From Achromobacter sp. Root83 (GTDB lineage: Bacteria > Pseudomonadota > Gammaproteobacteria > Burkholderiales > Burkholderiaceae_B): a stretch of DNA of 64,000 nucleotides. The stretch is taken from NCBI RefSeq assembly GCF_001428845.1, contig NZ_LMIU01000022.1, positions 681,030 through 745,029 of the forward strand. The letters are read 5' to 3'. The notes beneath the pieces are model-generated. The model was not told the origin of the DNA. It was given only the letters and a program-made list of their open reading frames with translations, and did no database searches. Of this stretch, positions 8,749 through 19,905 are shown in pieces (position 1 is the first letter of the stretch; each line of letters begins with the position of its first letter). The position numbers and the translations under genes are program-made.

Positions 8749-9593
8749 TGGAATCTCTTCTTGATCATATTGAACGCAAACAGGGGCATGCGATGCAGGC
8801 GATCCCAGCGCAACGCATTGCAGGTTATGCAGGTCGGGGAATCACAGATCGTGAACTTCGGGTCTGCTTGCAGCACGCTGCAATCGATCTGATAGCACTC
8901 CGCCGCCGGCCCGATGATGGAATAGGCAGCCCCGACCATGCCGGTGCGCAACAATCCATGCGCGACGTAATGGCCATACATTTTGTAGAACGAACTGGAG
9001 CACATGCCCGGGTCGCGTCGGCGGAAGAGCTTGAGCTGCCCACGCTCATCCTCGTAGAAGGTCGAATTAAGCCAAGGAAAAATCACCCGTCTAGACAGGC
9101 CGAGATCGACTTCCGCCAGGTGCGTAGTTGTAAAACCGGGACTGCTCTGCACGCACCCCACCAGCATGCACTTTCCTCGCAGCTCGATCAGGGTGCGGAT
9201 CGGCTCATAGGCTGGCGATTCTGGGCCATGCCCCTGAGTCAGACGCAGCGCCTGCTTGCCGATTGCCACATAAGAGCACATCGGATGTCGGCTGCGTTCC
9301 GCGCCTTCGTACTCGATCATGGCATTGGGCAAAGCGCCCGCATAACTCTTCTTGCTGACATGGAACCGATTCTCCGGATCGGGCCTGCGTATAAACGCCG
9401 TATCGGTAAACGCCAAGGACATGATCGTGCCTTCCGGCCCGACTGCGCGCAACAACGCCCCGATGAAGGCATTTGCCCCACCGTCGATTCGTCCCACAGC
9501 GCCCAGTCCCGCGCGGATAAGAACGGTATCGCCTTCGGCGATGCCCATCTCACGAAAAGACGCAATCAGATCGTCTGAACCGATTCTGCTCAT
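8745..9593 (-). CDS. AAC(3)-family N-acetyltransferase-like protein of the O-antigen operon
   Basis: The 282-residue protein resembles the aminoglycoside 3-N-acetyltransferase (Antibiotic_NAT) fold: an N-terminal EGDTVLIRAGLGAVG stretch, a central RSRHPMCSYVAIG and a LRGKCMLVGCVQSSPGFTTTHLAE segment with the conserved His. In this setting it should acylate an amino sugar of the O-unit, not an antibiotic. ATG 9593 gives the family N-terminus; 58 open codons upstream overlap the flippase gene and are not family-like. The C-terminal tail is odd: it holds C250-x4-C255-x2-C258, which could bind metal. The four-base overlap with the next gene suggests a joint function. Confidence 0.78.
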   Translation of the reverse strand: MSRIGSDDLIASFREMGIAEGDTVLIRAGLGAVGRIDGGANAFIGALLRAVGPEGTIMSLAFTDTAFIRRPDPENRFHVSKKSYAGALPNAMIEYEGAERSRHPMCSYVAIGKQALRLTQGHGPESPAYEPIRTLIELRGKCMLVGCVQSSPGFTTTHLAEVDLGLSRRVIFPWLNSTFYEDERGQLKLFRRRDPGMCSSSFYKMYGHYVAHGLLRTGMVGAAYSIIGPAAECYQIDCSVLQADPKFTICDSPTCITCNALRWDRLHRMPLFAFNMIKKRFQ

Positions 9594-9627
9594 AGTTGGT
9601 CCCAAAAAGGCCTGGACAATTTCGGCA

Positions 9628-10890
9628 CTACCCGCGTAAACCACCGGCTGCCCGGTACTGCATGGCAAAGTGCGCGATGTACATGACGCAAAAGCCAGCC
9701 ACAAGGAACGAAACGGAGTACAGAAGTGAATTGAAGAAGAAATATCCCGCGTAAATGGCCGCGACAACGACGACCAGGCGGCTGATTTGCCAGACCAGGT
9801 CCGCCCGGTACATTTTGGTCAGCAATACCGTGTAACTCAAAGTCGATCCCATGGTCTGGAAGAAAACCAGCACTCCCAGAATCGCCGCAATCTTGCCGGC
9901 TTCCCGCCAGGCTTCACCAAAGACAATCGGAAACAAGGCCGGCGCCGCAATCACGGCAACCAGCGCGGGCACCAATCCCAGCAGCGCCAGCCGCTTTGCG
10001 GTTCTGATGAATATACTGCGGCAATGGCCGTCCCTATTAAAGCTCGCCGCGGCTTCCTGGCGGTAAACCTCGCCTATCGACGCCGCAATGAATGCCGAAG
10101 GAATGACCAGCATGCGGTCGGCCAGGGAATAGAACCCTGCCGCTTGAGAGCCATACAGGAAGGTCAGCAACAAGATGGGAGTCTGACTGGAAACCACGTT
10201 CGCCAGTTGTCCCACGATCATGAATCTGGGAAAGTCCTTATAGCGCTTGGCGGCAGCGAACACACGGCGTAAGCTCGCTGTCCGCCAAAAAGCCCGGAAG
10301 TCGCGCACGCTGGCCCGCCAAAGCCGGAATGTCATGCAGGCTGCACCCAAGGCGTGGCCCAGCACCAGGCCAAGCGTCGTGAACAGCAGGGCGCCGGTCG
10401 TCAATTGCCCTCCGCACAGTGCCGCCGACTGAAAGACCCTGGCCTGCGAAATCTGCTTGTACTGCTTGCGCCGAATCGACCACGCCGTAAGAATCTGCGT
10501 GGCGGTCAGCAGAAATATCCCTATCGTCAGCAACGGAAATAGGATGGGGACTGGCAGGTAGCGTCCGATGAACTCGGGCAGCAGCAGCGCCAGTACCCCG
10601 GAAGTCACAAAGAACACTGCGCAGAACACCGCCGTCAGTCCGAAAGCCACCAGCGCCAGGTAATACGCATAGCGGTTGGACGGCGCCAGGACTATCGTCA
10701 ATTCGAATCGGCCCGACGCAACGACAACGCCAATGGCGCACAGAGACAGGTACAACGCCATATAGCCGAACTGCTCTGGCGAGAACAGCCTCGACAGCAG
10801 CGGGCTTATCAGGATGGGAATGACCAGCGCGAGCGAACTGCCGCTCAGTACGGTTAGAACATTCTTCGCAAAATCGCTCTTGATTTTCAC
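9628..10890 (-). CDS. wzx: O-antigen flippase (Wzx-type)
   Basis: The 420-residue protein has about twelve membrane helices and the N-terminal pattern of polysaccharide transporters (FAKNVLTVLSGSSLALVIPI, then SPLLSRLFSPEQFGYMALYL). Wzx proteins of the MOP superfamily move undecaprenyl-linked repeat units across the inner membrane. It is the only flippase in the window, in the middle of the sugar-modification operon. The start is GTG at 10888-10890. It lies 34 bases before the AAC(3)-like gene and 77 bases after the GT4 gene. Confidence 0.88.
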   Translation of the reverse strand: MKIKSDFAKNVLTVLSGSSLALVIPILISPLLSRLFSPEQFGYMALYLSLCAIGVVVASGRFELTIVLAPSNRYAYYLALVAFGLTAVFCAVFFVTSGVLALLLPEFIGRYLPVPILFPLLTIGIFLLTATQILTAWSIRRKQYKQISQARVFQSAALCGGQLTTGALLFTTLGLVLGHALGAACMTFRLWRASVRDFRAFWRTASLRRVFAAAKRYKDFPRFMIVGQLANVVSSQTPILLLTFLYGSQAAGFYSLADRMLVIPSAFIAASIGEVYRQEAAASFNRDGHCRSIFIRTAKRLALLGLVPALVAVIAAPALFPIVFGEAWREAGKIAAILGVLVFFQTMGSTLSYTVLLTKMYRADLVWQISRLVVVVAAIYAGYFFFNSLLYSVSFLVAGFCVMYIAHFAMQYRAAGGLRG

Positions 10891-10967
10891 TAGGGCTCGT
10901 CGGAAACAATAATGAGGCGGCGCGGGCCGGCATGCGCCGGCCTTGTCCGGCCGGGCCCATTCCCAGG

Positions 10968-12122
10968 CTAGTGCGGCTGCAGCAGCCGTCGCGCCATGCG
11001 TTCGTAGTCCAAGAGTTCCTCCGCGATCGCGAACGATTTGCCGGACATAATGCCGATCTGGTCCTTGTCCTTCTCGAAAGACAGGAATGCGACCTCCAGG
11101 CCCTTAAGGTCGTTGACCTTCCAGCCGTTGCCATCGACAAACGGCACATGGCTGGGCACATCGTCCAGCAATACGGCGCAACGCGCGCAAAGACTGATCT
11201 GCATCGTTGCCGACTGAGTTCCAGGTTGTACATATACGTCGGCCGCGCAAAGCAGGTCATACAGGCCTTCGGCGGTCTTCCAGCCCAGGAACCGGGTGCG
11301 CGGATCAGCGGCTATGAGCCGTTCGACCTCGTCCTTTAGAGATTCGGAAAGAATGCCGGCGACGAAGAAACGGAGTTTGGGGTCGGTTGTTCTCGAGAAC
11401 GCCTGAAGGCTTTCGATCAGCATTTTTCTTTTCCAATCGAATTTCCCCGATTGAACAAAGAGGACCTCGTCGTCCGCAACCCCATATTGCTGGCGAACGC
11501 GCGTACGGGTATCAGAATAATGCGGATCGCGCGCCAGTTGACCTCCCAGGGGGAAAAATTCCAGCTTTTCTTCCGGAATTCCGTATTGCTTGCGGCAAAA
11601 ATCCATCGTCTCCAGCGAGATACACAACACTTTTTCTATTTGCGGCAGGCTTCTTTTTATTATCAACCTGTAATACAAGCCGTGCAGGACATGCTTGGAA
11701 AAGAAACTGCGCGCGCTGTTGTGCGCGTCCTCATGGCTGTCCACGTAGAACACCGTGCGCGGATTTCGCTTCTTGTAGCGGGCGACGGTCAACAGTTCCC
11801 AGCCGCACAATCCGTGGAACATGATGACGTCCGGCTTGAGTTCCTCGAGCAGCCGGTAGATTCCCTTGTGGATGCGCAGCTTCTGCTGGACACGCGGGGG
11901 AAACGGGCCCGAATAAGGCAGGCGGATGACCTTAGCCCCTTCCTGCCCCATATAGCTGGCGGGCTCGACATAGCCAAGGTTCATGTTGTCGACGAAGGTC
12001 TCGGTCGACGCGATCACGGTAACGTCATGCCCTTGCCTGACATGCTCGCGTATCAGTTCATTTTCCTGATAACGGTATCCGTCGATGTAGAAACAGGAAA
12101 CGCAGAGATGGACGATCTTCAC
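10968..12122 (-). CDS. Glycosyltransferase family 4 protein
   Basis: The 384-residue protein has the GT-B/GT4 layout. The N-terminal domain begins VKIVHLCVSCFYIDGYRYQE, a linker leads to FVQSGKFDWKRKM near the middle, and the C-terminal donor site includes FLGWKTAEGLYDLLCAADVY and a PGTQSATMQISLCARC stretch where many GT4 enzymes have the ExxxxxE region. Start GTG 12122 was chosen because it makes a GTGA overlap with the acyltransferase stop and removes a non-family extension of 29 codons. It probably adds one O-unit sugar; donor and linkage cannot be told. Confidence 0.82.
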   Translation of the reverse strand: MKIVHLCVSCFYIDGYRYQENELIREHVRQGHDVTVIASTETFVDNMNLGYVEPASYMGQEGAKVIRLPYSGPFPPRVQQKLRIHKGIYRLLEELKPDVIMFHGLCGWELLTVARYKKRNPRTVFYVDSHEDAHNSARSFFSKHVLHGLYYRLIIKRSLPQIEKVLCISLETMDFCRKQYGIPEEKLEFFPLGGQLARDPHYSDTRTRVRQQYGVADDEVLFVQSGKFDWKRKMLIESLQAFSRTTDPKLRFFVAGILSESLKDEVERLIAADPRTRFLGWKTAEGLYDLLCAADVYVQPGTQSATMQISLCARCAVLLDDVPSHVPFVDGNGWKVNDLKGLEVAFLSFEKDKDQIGIMSGKSFAIAEELLDYERMARRLLQPH

Positions 12123-12793
12123 AGCAAGCCCTTGCCTTTCAACAGCGATTCCGGATCCGTGAACATCGGCGCGATCGCCGTCAGTTCGTCGTCCGGAAGA
12201 TTCCACCACTGCAGGCGCAGCATGGCCTCGGAAACTTCCGGCGAAAACCGGGCCCGGATTGTCCTCGCGGGATTTCCCGCGACGATCGTATAAGGCGGGA
12301 CATCCTTGGTCACGACGCTACCCATTCCCACCACCGCGCCATCGCCTATCGCGACGCCGGCTTTTATCAGCGCGCGTTCGCCGATCCATACATCGTTTCC
12401 GACTCTGGTACGGGGCAGCCACGAATACACATGGCGCGAATACTTTTTCTTCACGCTGTCCTTGTGCGATAGAAATACCGGGCTAGTCGACGCGTATTCG
12501 ATGGGATGCCGCGCGCCGCCTATGACCACGCCGCTCGCGATGGAACAGAATGCGCCTACATCGCAGGCCACGATGGTGCAATCGTAGCCACAGAATGAAT
12601 GCCGGCCAAAAGTGGAATCTATAACCGCGCTACCCGATTCGACCTTGGAGGATTCATGAATACTGGAGCCGGAAATGGCAGTTCCCCGCAATTTCTTGAG
12701 CGCTTTTGTGTAGAGGTAGCCTAGGGATATCATATTCTCGTCAAAATAATCTGGCTTTCGTCCGCGGCGCCACAGCGCATGGAGAAAATTCAA
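12119..12793 (-). CDS. Hexapeptide-repeat O-acyltransferase (CatB-like)
   Basis: The 224-residue protein is a left-handed beta-helix acetyltransferase of the xenobiotic/CatB-related type. It has repeats such as FCGYDCTIVACDVGAFCSIA, a long loop with VVIGGARHPIEYASTSPVFL carrying the probable catalytic His, and the C-terminal WIGERALIKAGVAIGDGAVV coil. It likely O-acetylates or N-acetylates an O-antigen sugar. It is the first gene of the seven-gene minus-strand operon and overlaps the GT4 gene by four bases. The substrate is unknown. Confidence 0.8.
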   Translation of the reverse strand: MNFLHALWRRGRKPDYFDENMISLGYLYTKALKKLRGTAISGSSIHESSKVESGSAVIDSTFGRHSFCGYDCTIVACDVGAFCSIASGVVIGGARHPIEYASTSPVFLSHKDSVKKKYSRHVYSWLPRTRVGNDVWIGERALIKAGVAIGDGAVVGMGSVVTKDVPPYTIVAGNPARTIRARFSPEVSEAMLRLQWWNLPDDELTAIAPMFTDPESLLKGKGLL

Positions 12794-15039
<2,246 letters not shown>

Positions 15040-15043
<4 letters not shown>

Positions 15044-16146
15044 TTGATTTCGTCGACCTCAAGGCTCAGCAAGCCCGCATCAAGGATCAGATCGATGCGG
15101 GCATCCAGCGTGTGCTTGCGCATGGCCAATTCATTCTGGGACCGGAAGTCGCGGAGCTCGAGCAGAAGCTGGCCGCCTATGCCGGCGCCGAGTACTGCAT
15201 CAGCTGCGCCAACGGCACGGATGCCTTGCAGATCGTGCAGATGGCCCTGGGCATCGGTCCCGGCGATGAAGTCATCACCCCGGGCTTCAACTACATCGCA
15301 ACGGCCGAAACCGTCGCCCTGCTCGGCGCCAAGCCCGTTTACGTGGACGTCGACCCGCGCACCTGCAACCTGGATCCCGCGAAGCTCGAAGCGGCGATCA
15401 CCCCGCGTACCAAGGCCATCATTCCGGTTTCGCTGTACGGCCAATGCGCCGATCTCGATGCCATCAATGCCATTGCCGAACGGCATGGCATCACCGTGAT
15501 CGAGGATGCGGCGCAAAGCTATGGCGCGACGTACAACGGCCGCAAGTCCTGCAACCTGAGCTCGATCTCGTGCACCAGCTTCTTCCCGAGCAAGCCCCTG
15601 GGCTGCTATGGCGACGGCGGCGCGATCTTCACGAACGACCCGGAACTGGCGCGCGTCATCCGCCAGGTGGCCCGCCATGGCCAGGACCGGCGCTACCACC
15701 ACGTCCGCATCGGCGTGAACAGCCGGCTGGACACGCTGCAGGCCGCGATCCTGCTGCCGAAGCTGGAACTGCTGGATGAAGAACTGGCGCTACGCGACCA
15801 GGTCGCCGCCAGCTATACCACCGCCTTTCAGGCCGTGGGCATTGCCGATACACCTTATGTGGCGGATGGCAACGTCAGCGCTTGGGCGCAATACACCATC
15901 CTGGTGCCTAATCGGACCGCCTTGCAGGAATACCTGAAGGCCGAAGGCATTCCGACGGCCGTGCACTATCCGATTCCGCTGAACAAGCAGCCGGCGGTGC
16001 GGGATGACACGGCCAGCCTTCCGGTGGGAGACCGCCTGGCTGAACAGGTCATGAGCCTGCCCATGCACCCTTACCTGACCCCGGATCTCGTGCAGCAAAT
16101 CGTTCAGGCCGTCGCACAGGGCATAGAACGCACCTCGCGAACCTGA
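15040..16146 (+). CDS. wlbC: UDP-3-keto-sugar aminotransferase (WlbC/WbpE)
   Basis: This PLP enzyme of the DegT/DnrJ/EryC1 family transfers an amino group to C3 of the keto sugar made by WlbA. The 368-residue protein has [14 protein letters not shown] with the PLP-binding Lys at 185, EDAAQSYGA near 155-163 and NGTDALQ near 59-65. The start is fixed by the ATGA overlap with wlbB; longer open codons before it are out of context. A 142-base gap with a GCAA-loop hairpin separates it from the next gene. Confidence 0.93.
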
Positions 16147-16171
16147 CGCCCTTCCCCTGGGTGCTGCCGGG

Positions 16172-16187
16172 GCAGGCGCAAGCCTGC
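16172..16187 (+). other. Small hairpin with GCAA tetraloop between wlbC and the amidotransferase gene
   Basis: GCAGGC and GCCTGC pair across a GCAA loop (a stable GNRA type) 25 bases after the wlbC stop. There is no T run, so it is a weak terminator at best. It might protect the upstream mRNA end or be an unremarkable GC-rich palindrome. Confidence 0.3.
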
Positions 16188-16288
16188 AGCAACAGCGCGC
16201 CAGGGCATACTGTTATCAGCATGCGGGCCAGCCCGCCAGAACGGGGCGCCGGACCTTGCCGCAAGCCTTACGCCAGTACCGACACAAC

Positions 16289-17428
16289 ATGAGCCAAAGT
16301 TACCGCATCTGCACACGCACCATCATGGATACCAGCGATCCGAACATTACGTTCGACGACCGCGGCGAATCCGACTACTGCGCGAATTTCGACACGCAGA
16401 TCAAGCCTAACTGGCATACCGATGCCCGCGGCCAGGCCGAACTCATGCGGACGGCCGAGAAGATCAAGGCACAAGGCAAGGGCAAGGACTTCGACTGCAT
16501 CATCGGCCTGAGCGGGGGTTTAGATAGTTCGTACACCGCCTATATCGCTAAGGAAAAAATGGGCCTGCGCCCCCTGCTCTTTCACGTCGATGCTGGCTGG
16601 GATACCGACCAGGCCGTCGGCAACGTGGAAAAACTGGTCGATGGCCTGGGACTAGAGTTGTACACCGAGGTCATCAACTGGGAAGAAATGAAAGATCTTC
16701 AGGTCGCCTTCCTGAAGGCGCAGATCCCTGACCAGGATCTGCCCCAGGACGTTGCGTTTTTCTCAGGGCTTTATAAGTTCGCCAATAAGCACAAGCTCAA
16801 ATACGTGCTAACGGGCGGCAACTATTCAACCGAATGCTGTCGCGAACCGGAAGAATGGGGCGGCTACCCGGGTATCGACAAGCGCCTCATCCTGGATATC
16901 CACAAGAAGTTCGGCAAGCGCCCGCTCAAGACGTTTCCGATCGTCGACATCCTGACGTACAAGCTGTACTACCGCTACGTGCTGGGCATGCAGGTCTTCA
17001 AACCGTTGAACCTGGTGCCATACATCAAAGCCGACGCCGAGCAAGAACTTGAATCGCGCTTTGGCTGGAAGAAATTCCAGCACAAACATCACGAATCGCG
17101 CTTCACCCGCTTCTACGAAGACTACTGGATGCCCCGCAAGTTCGGCTACGAAAAGCGCCGCGCCCACTTCTCCAGCCTGATCCTGACCGGCCAGATGACG
17201 CGTGACGAGGCCCTGGACCGCATTTCGCGTCCCGAACTCGATGAGCACTTTTCGCGCCAGGAATTCCGCTACGTCGCGCACAAGCTGGACCTGACTGAAG
17301 ACGAGCTGCAGGCACTTTTCGACGGTCCGAACCGGACCTTCCGCGATTACGCCAACAAGAAGGCGCTGATCGGGCTGGGCGCGACCGTCATGCAAAAGGT
17401 CGGCCTGGAAAAGAGGCTTTTCCGATGA
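16289..17428 (+). CDS. wbpG: N-acetyl sugar amidotransferase (WbpG/PseA family)
   Basis: WbpG-type enzymes use ATP and ammonia to turn the N-acetyl group of a sugar into an acetamidino group. The 379-residue protein starts YRICTRTIMDTSDPNITFD, the family signature, and has the PP-loop ATP site SGGLDS at 75-80. Conserved Cys residues at 8 and 31 could hold a metal. Start ATG 16289 fits the family better than the longer frame. It overlaps hisH2 by four bases, and the three-gene order wbpG-hisH2-hisF2 matches Pseudomonas aeruginosa LPS loci. Confidence 0.92.
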   Translation: MSQSYRICTRTIMDTSDPNITFDDRGESDYCANFDTQIKPNWHTDARGQAELMRTAEKIKAQGKGKDFDCIIGLSGGLDSSYTAYIAKEKMGLRPLLFHVDAGWDTDQAVGNVEKLVDGLGLELYTEVINWEEMKDLQVAFLKAQIPDQDLPQDVAFFSGLYKFANKHKLKYVLTGGNYSTECCREPEEWGGYPGIDKRLILDIHKKFGKRPLKTFPIVDILTYKLYYRYVLGMQVFKPLNLVPYIKADAEQELESRFGWKKFQHKHHESRFTRFYEDYWMPRKFGYEKRRAHFSSLILTGQMTRDEALDRISRPELDEHFSRQEFRYVAHKLDLTEDELQALFDGPNRTFRDYANKKALIGLGATVMQKVGLEKRLFR

Positions 17429-18039
17429 TCGCCATTATTGACTACGGCCTGGGCAACGTCCTGGCGTTTGCCAATATGTACCGCCGCATGGCGGTGCCCG
17501 TGTCCATTGCCCGCACCGCCCAAGACCTGGCGGGCGCAACCAAGCTGATCCTGCCTGGCGTGGGCGCATTCGACTACGCTATGGATTCGTTCCGCCGTTC
17601 CGGCATGTACGACGTCGCGGTCGAACGCGTGACCAAAGACGAGGTTCCGGTACTGGGCATATGCGTCGGCATGCAGATGCTGGCGGGCGGCAGCGAAGAG
17701 GGCTCCGAAGCGGGCCTGAATTGGGTGCCCGGCATGGTCCGCAAGCTGGATACCACCCATTTCACGCAGCGCACCCAATTGCCGCACATGGGCTGGAATG
17801 ACGTTTATCCACGCCAGGCCTCACCGCTATTCGCCGGCTTGGAAACAGACGCGCGCTTCTACTTTCTCCATTCGTACTATTTCGACTGCCAGAACCAAGA
17901 CGACACGCTGGCGAGCGCCGAGTACGGCACCAGGTTCGCATGCGCGGTCAATCACAAGAACGTGTATGGCGTGCAATTCCACCCAGAGAAAAGCCACGAA
18001 TTCGGTGCGCGGCTCCTGAAGAACTTCGCGGATATCTAA
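17425..18039 (+). CDS. hisH2: Glutamine amidotransferase HisH2 for sugar amidination
   Basis: This 204-residue class I glutaminase resembles histidine-synthesis HisH but sits with wbpG, so it probably makes ammonia for the sugar amidotransferase. The nucleophile C80 lies in GICVGMQM, and FHPEKS supplies H186 and E188, completing the triad. It overlaps wbpG by four bases and is followed one base later by hisF2. A role in histidine synthesis is unlikely, because no other his gene is present and the partner HisF has lost a catalytic Asp. Confidence 0.9.
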   Translation: MIAIIDYGLGNVLAFANMYRRMAVPVSIARTAQDLAGATKLILPGVGAFDYAMDSFRRSGMYDVAVERVTKDEVPVLGICVGMQMLAGGSEEGSEAGLNWVPGMVRKLDTTHFTQRTQLPHMGWNDVYPRQASPLFAGLETDARFYFLHSYYFDCQNQDDTLASAEYGTRFACAVNHKNVYGVQFHPEKSHEFGARLLKNFADI

Positions 18040-18040
18040 C

Positions 18041-18826
18041 GTGCTTCGTCCCAGAATCATCCCCTGCCTCCTGGTCCGAGATAAAGGCCTGGTAAAGACC
18101 GTGAAGTTCTCGTCCGACAAATACGTCGGCGACCCGATCAACGCCGTCCGCATCTTCAATGAAAAGGAAGTCGATGAACTGATCGTCGTGGACATCGACG
18201 CCACCACCAAGGGTCTCGGCCCTGATCTGAAAATGATCGAGCGCCTGGCCGCCGAATGCCGCATGCCATTCTGCTATGGCGGCGGGGTCAAGACGGTCGA
18301 ACAGGCGCAGGCCATCATCAGTCTGGGCGTCGAGAAGGTCGCCCTCAGCTCAGCGCTGGTCGAGAATCCCTCGCTAGCGAGCCGGATCGCCGAGAAGCTC
18401 GGCCGCCAGAGCGTCGTTGCCGTCCTGGACGTCAAAAAGAAGCGCTTCAGCTCCCGCTACGAGGTTTGGACGCACAATGCAAGCAAGAACACGCATCTGA
18501 ACCCGGTCGAACTTGCCCCCATACTGCAGCAACATGGCGTGGGCGAGATTGTCATCAATTCGATCGACCATGATGGCGTCATGAATGGCTATGACCTCGG
18601 CATCGTCGAGCAGATCCGCAATGTCACGACCGTGCCGATGTCGGTACTGGGCGGCGCGGGCTCCGTCGCGGACATCGGCGAACTCATCAAGAAGTTCGGC
18701 ATCATCGGCGCTGGCGCCGGCAGTCTGTTCGTGTTCAAGGGCGCCTACAAAGCCGTGCTGATCAACTACCCCCCACTGGCCGATCGCGAAGCGCTGGTGC
18801 GCGCGGCGCATCTGCGCAGTGCCTGA
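18041..18826 (+). CDS. hisF2: HisF2, cyclase-like partner of the sugar amidotransferase
   Basis: This 261-residue TIM barrel is a HisF homologue that likely channels ammonia from HisH2 to WbpG. It begins RIIPCLLVRDKG, where residue 11 is Leu in place of the catalytic Asp of true imidazole glycerol phosphate synthase (RIIPCLDV); the second catalytic Asp is kept at 130 (AVLDVKKKRF). The loss of Asp11 supports a channel or scaffold role. The start is GTG at 18041, one base after the hisH2 stop. Confidence 0.9.
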   Translation: MLRPRIIPCLLVRDKGLVKTVKFSSDKYVGDPINAVRIFNEKEVDELIVVDIDATTKGLGPDLKMIERLAAECRMPFCYGGGVKTVEQAQAIISLGVEKVALSSALVENPSLASRIAEKLGRQSVVAVLDVKKKRFSSRYEVWTHNASKNTHLNPVELAPILQQHGVGEIVINSIDHDGVMNGYDLGIVEQIRNVTTVPMSVLGGAGSVADIGELIKKFGIIGAGAGSLFVFKGAYKAVLINYPPLADREALVRAAHLRSA

Positions 18827-18864
18827 GTGGCATTGCGTCGTTCCACAGAAAGAGACATGCGAAT

Positions 18865-19902
18865 ATGTTGAAACCTAACGCCAAACTGCTTATCACCGGC
18901 GGCACGGGATCCTTCGGCAATGCCGTCTTGAAGCGCTTCCTCCAGACGGACATCGGTGAAATCCGAATCTTCAGCCGCGACGAGAAGAAGCAGGATGACA
19001 TGCGCAAGCGTTACTCGCATCCGAAGCTCAAGTTCTATCTCGGCGACGTCCGGAACAGCCAAAGCCTGCTGAACGCGACGCGTGGCGTGGACTACATCTT
19101 TCACGCCGCCGCACTCAAGCAGGTGCCTTCCTGCGAATTCCACCCCATGGAAGCGGTCTACACCAACATCCTCGGAACCGAGAATGTCCTGGAAGCTGCC
19201 ATCCGCAACAAGGTGAGCAAGGTGGTCTGTCTGAGCACGGACAAGGCGGTTTATCCCATCAACGCGATGGGAATCTCCAAGGCCATGATGGAGAAGGTCA
19301 TGGTCGCGAAGTCGCGCGACCTGGACGCGACCGAGACCGTGATCTGCGGCACACGCTACGGCAACGTGATGGCCTCGCGCGGTTCCGTGATTCCCCTGTT
19401 CATCGAACAGATGCGGGCCGGCATTCCGCTCTCCATCACCGACCCCGGCATGACCCGGTTCATGATGACGCTGTCGGACGCGGTAGACCTGGTTCTATAC
19501 GCGTTTGAACACGGCAACAACGGCGACCTGTTCGTGCAGAAGGCGCCCGCGGCTACTGTCCAGACCCTGGCCACAACCCTGGCCCGCATGGTCGGCAAGC
19601 CCGAGCATCCGATCAACGTGATCGGCACGCGGCACGGTGAAAAGCTGTACGAAGTCTTGCTGAGCCGCGAGGAAATGGCATGCGCCGAGGACATGGGTGA
19701 TTACTACCGCATCCCACCCGACCTGCGCGATCTGAATTACGCAAAGTTCGTCGAACAAGGCGAAGAAAAGATCTCGCGCAGCGAAGACTACAACTCGCAC
19801 AATACCCAACGTCTGAACACCCACGGCATGGAGCAATTGCTGCTGAAGCTGGAATTTATGCAGGCCATCCAGCGCGGCGAGCAAGTGACGCCTGAGGAAT
19901 AA
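18865..19902 (+). CDS. fnlA: UDP-GlcNAc 4,6-dehydratase/5-epimerase (FnlA/WbjB/CapE)
   Basis: FnlA begins UDP-L-FucNAc synthesis by 4,6-dehydration and C5 epimerisation of UDP-GlcNAc. The 345-residue protein has the Rossmann motif GGTGSFG, STDKAVYPINAMGISK with Met in place of the SDR catalytic Tyr (typical of this group), and MRKRYSHPKLKFYLGDVRN. It lies 38 bases after hisF2 and three bases before fnlB. The order fnlA-fnlB-fnlC-wbuB matches E. coli O26 and P. aeruginosa O11. Confidence 0.93.
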   Translation: MLKPNAKLLITGGTGSFGNAVLKRFLQTDIGEIRIFSRDEKKQDDMRKRYSHPKLKFYLGDVRNSQSLLNATRGVDYIFHAAALKQVPSCEFHPMEAVYTNILGTENVLEAAIRNKVSKVVCLSTDKAVYPINAMGISKAMMEKVMVAKSRDLDATETVICGTRYGNVMASRGSVIPLFIEQMRAGIPLSITDPGMTRFMMTLSDAVDLVLYAFEHGNNGDLFVQKAPAATVQTLATTLARMVGKPEHPINVIGTRHGEKLYEVLLSREEMACAEDMGDYYRIPPDLRDLNYAKFVEQGEEKISRSEDYNSHNTQRLNTHGMEQLLLKLEFMQAIQRGEQVTPEE

Positions 19903-19905
19903 GCC

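Noticed and set aside
8745..9593. Aminoglycoside resistance gene
   Set aside because: The fold matches AAC(3), but the gene is embedded in an O-antigen operon and overlaps a deacetylase gene, so a sugar substrate is far more likely.
17425..18826. hisH2-hisF2 as part of histidine synthesis
   Set aside because: No other his gene is nearby, they overlap a sugar amidotransferase gene, and HisF2 has Leu in place of catalytic Asp11.
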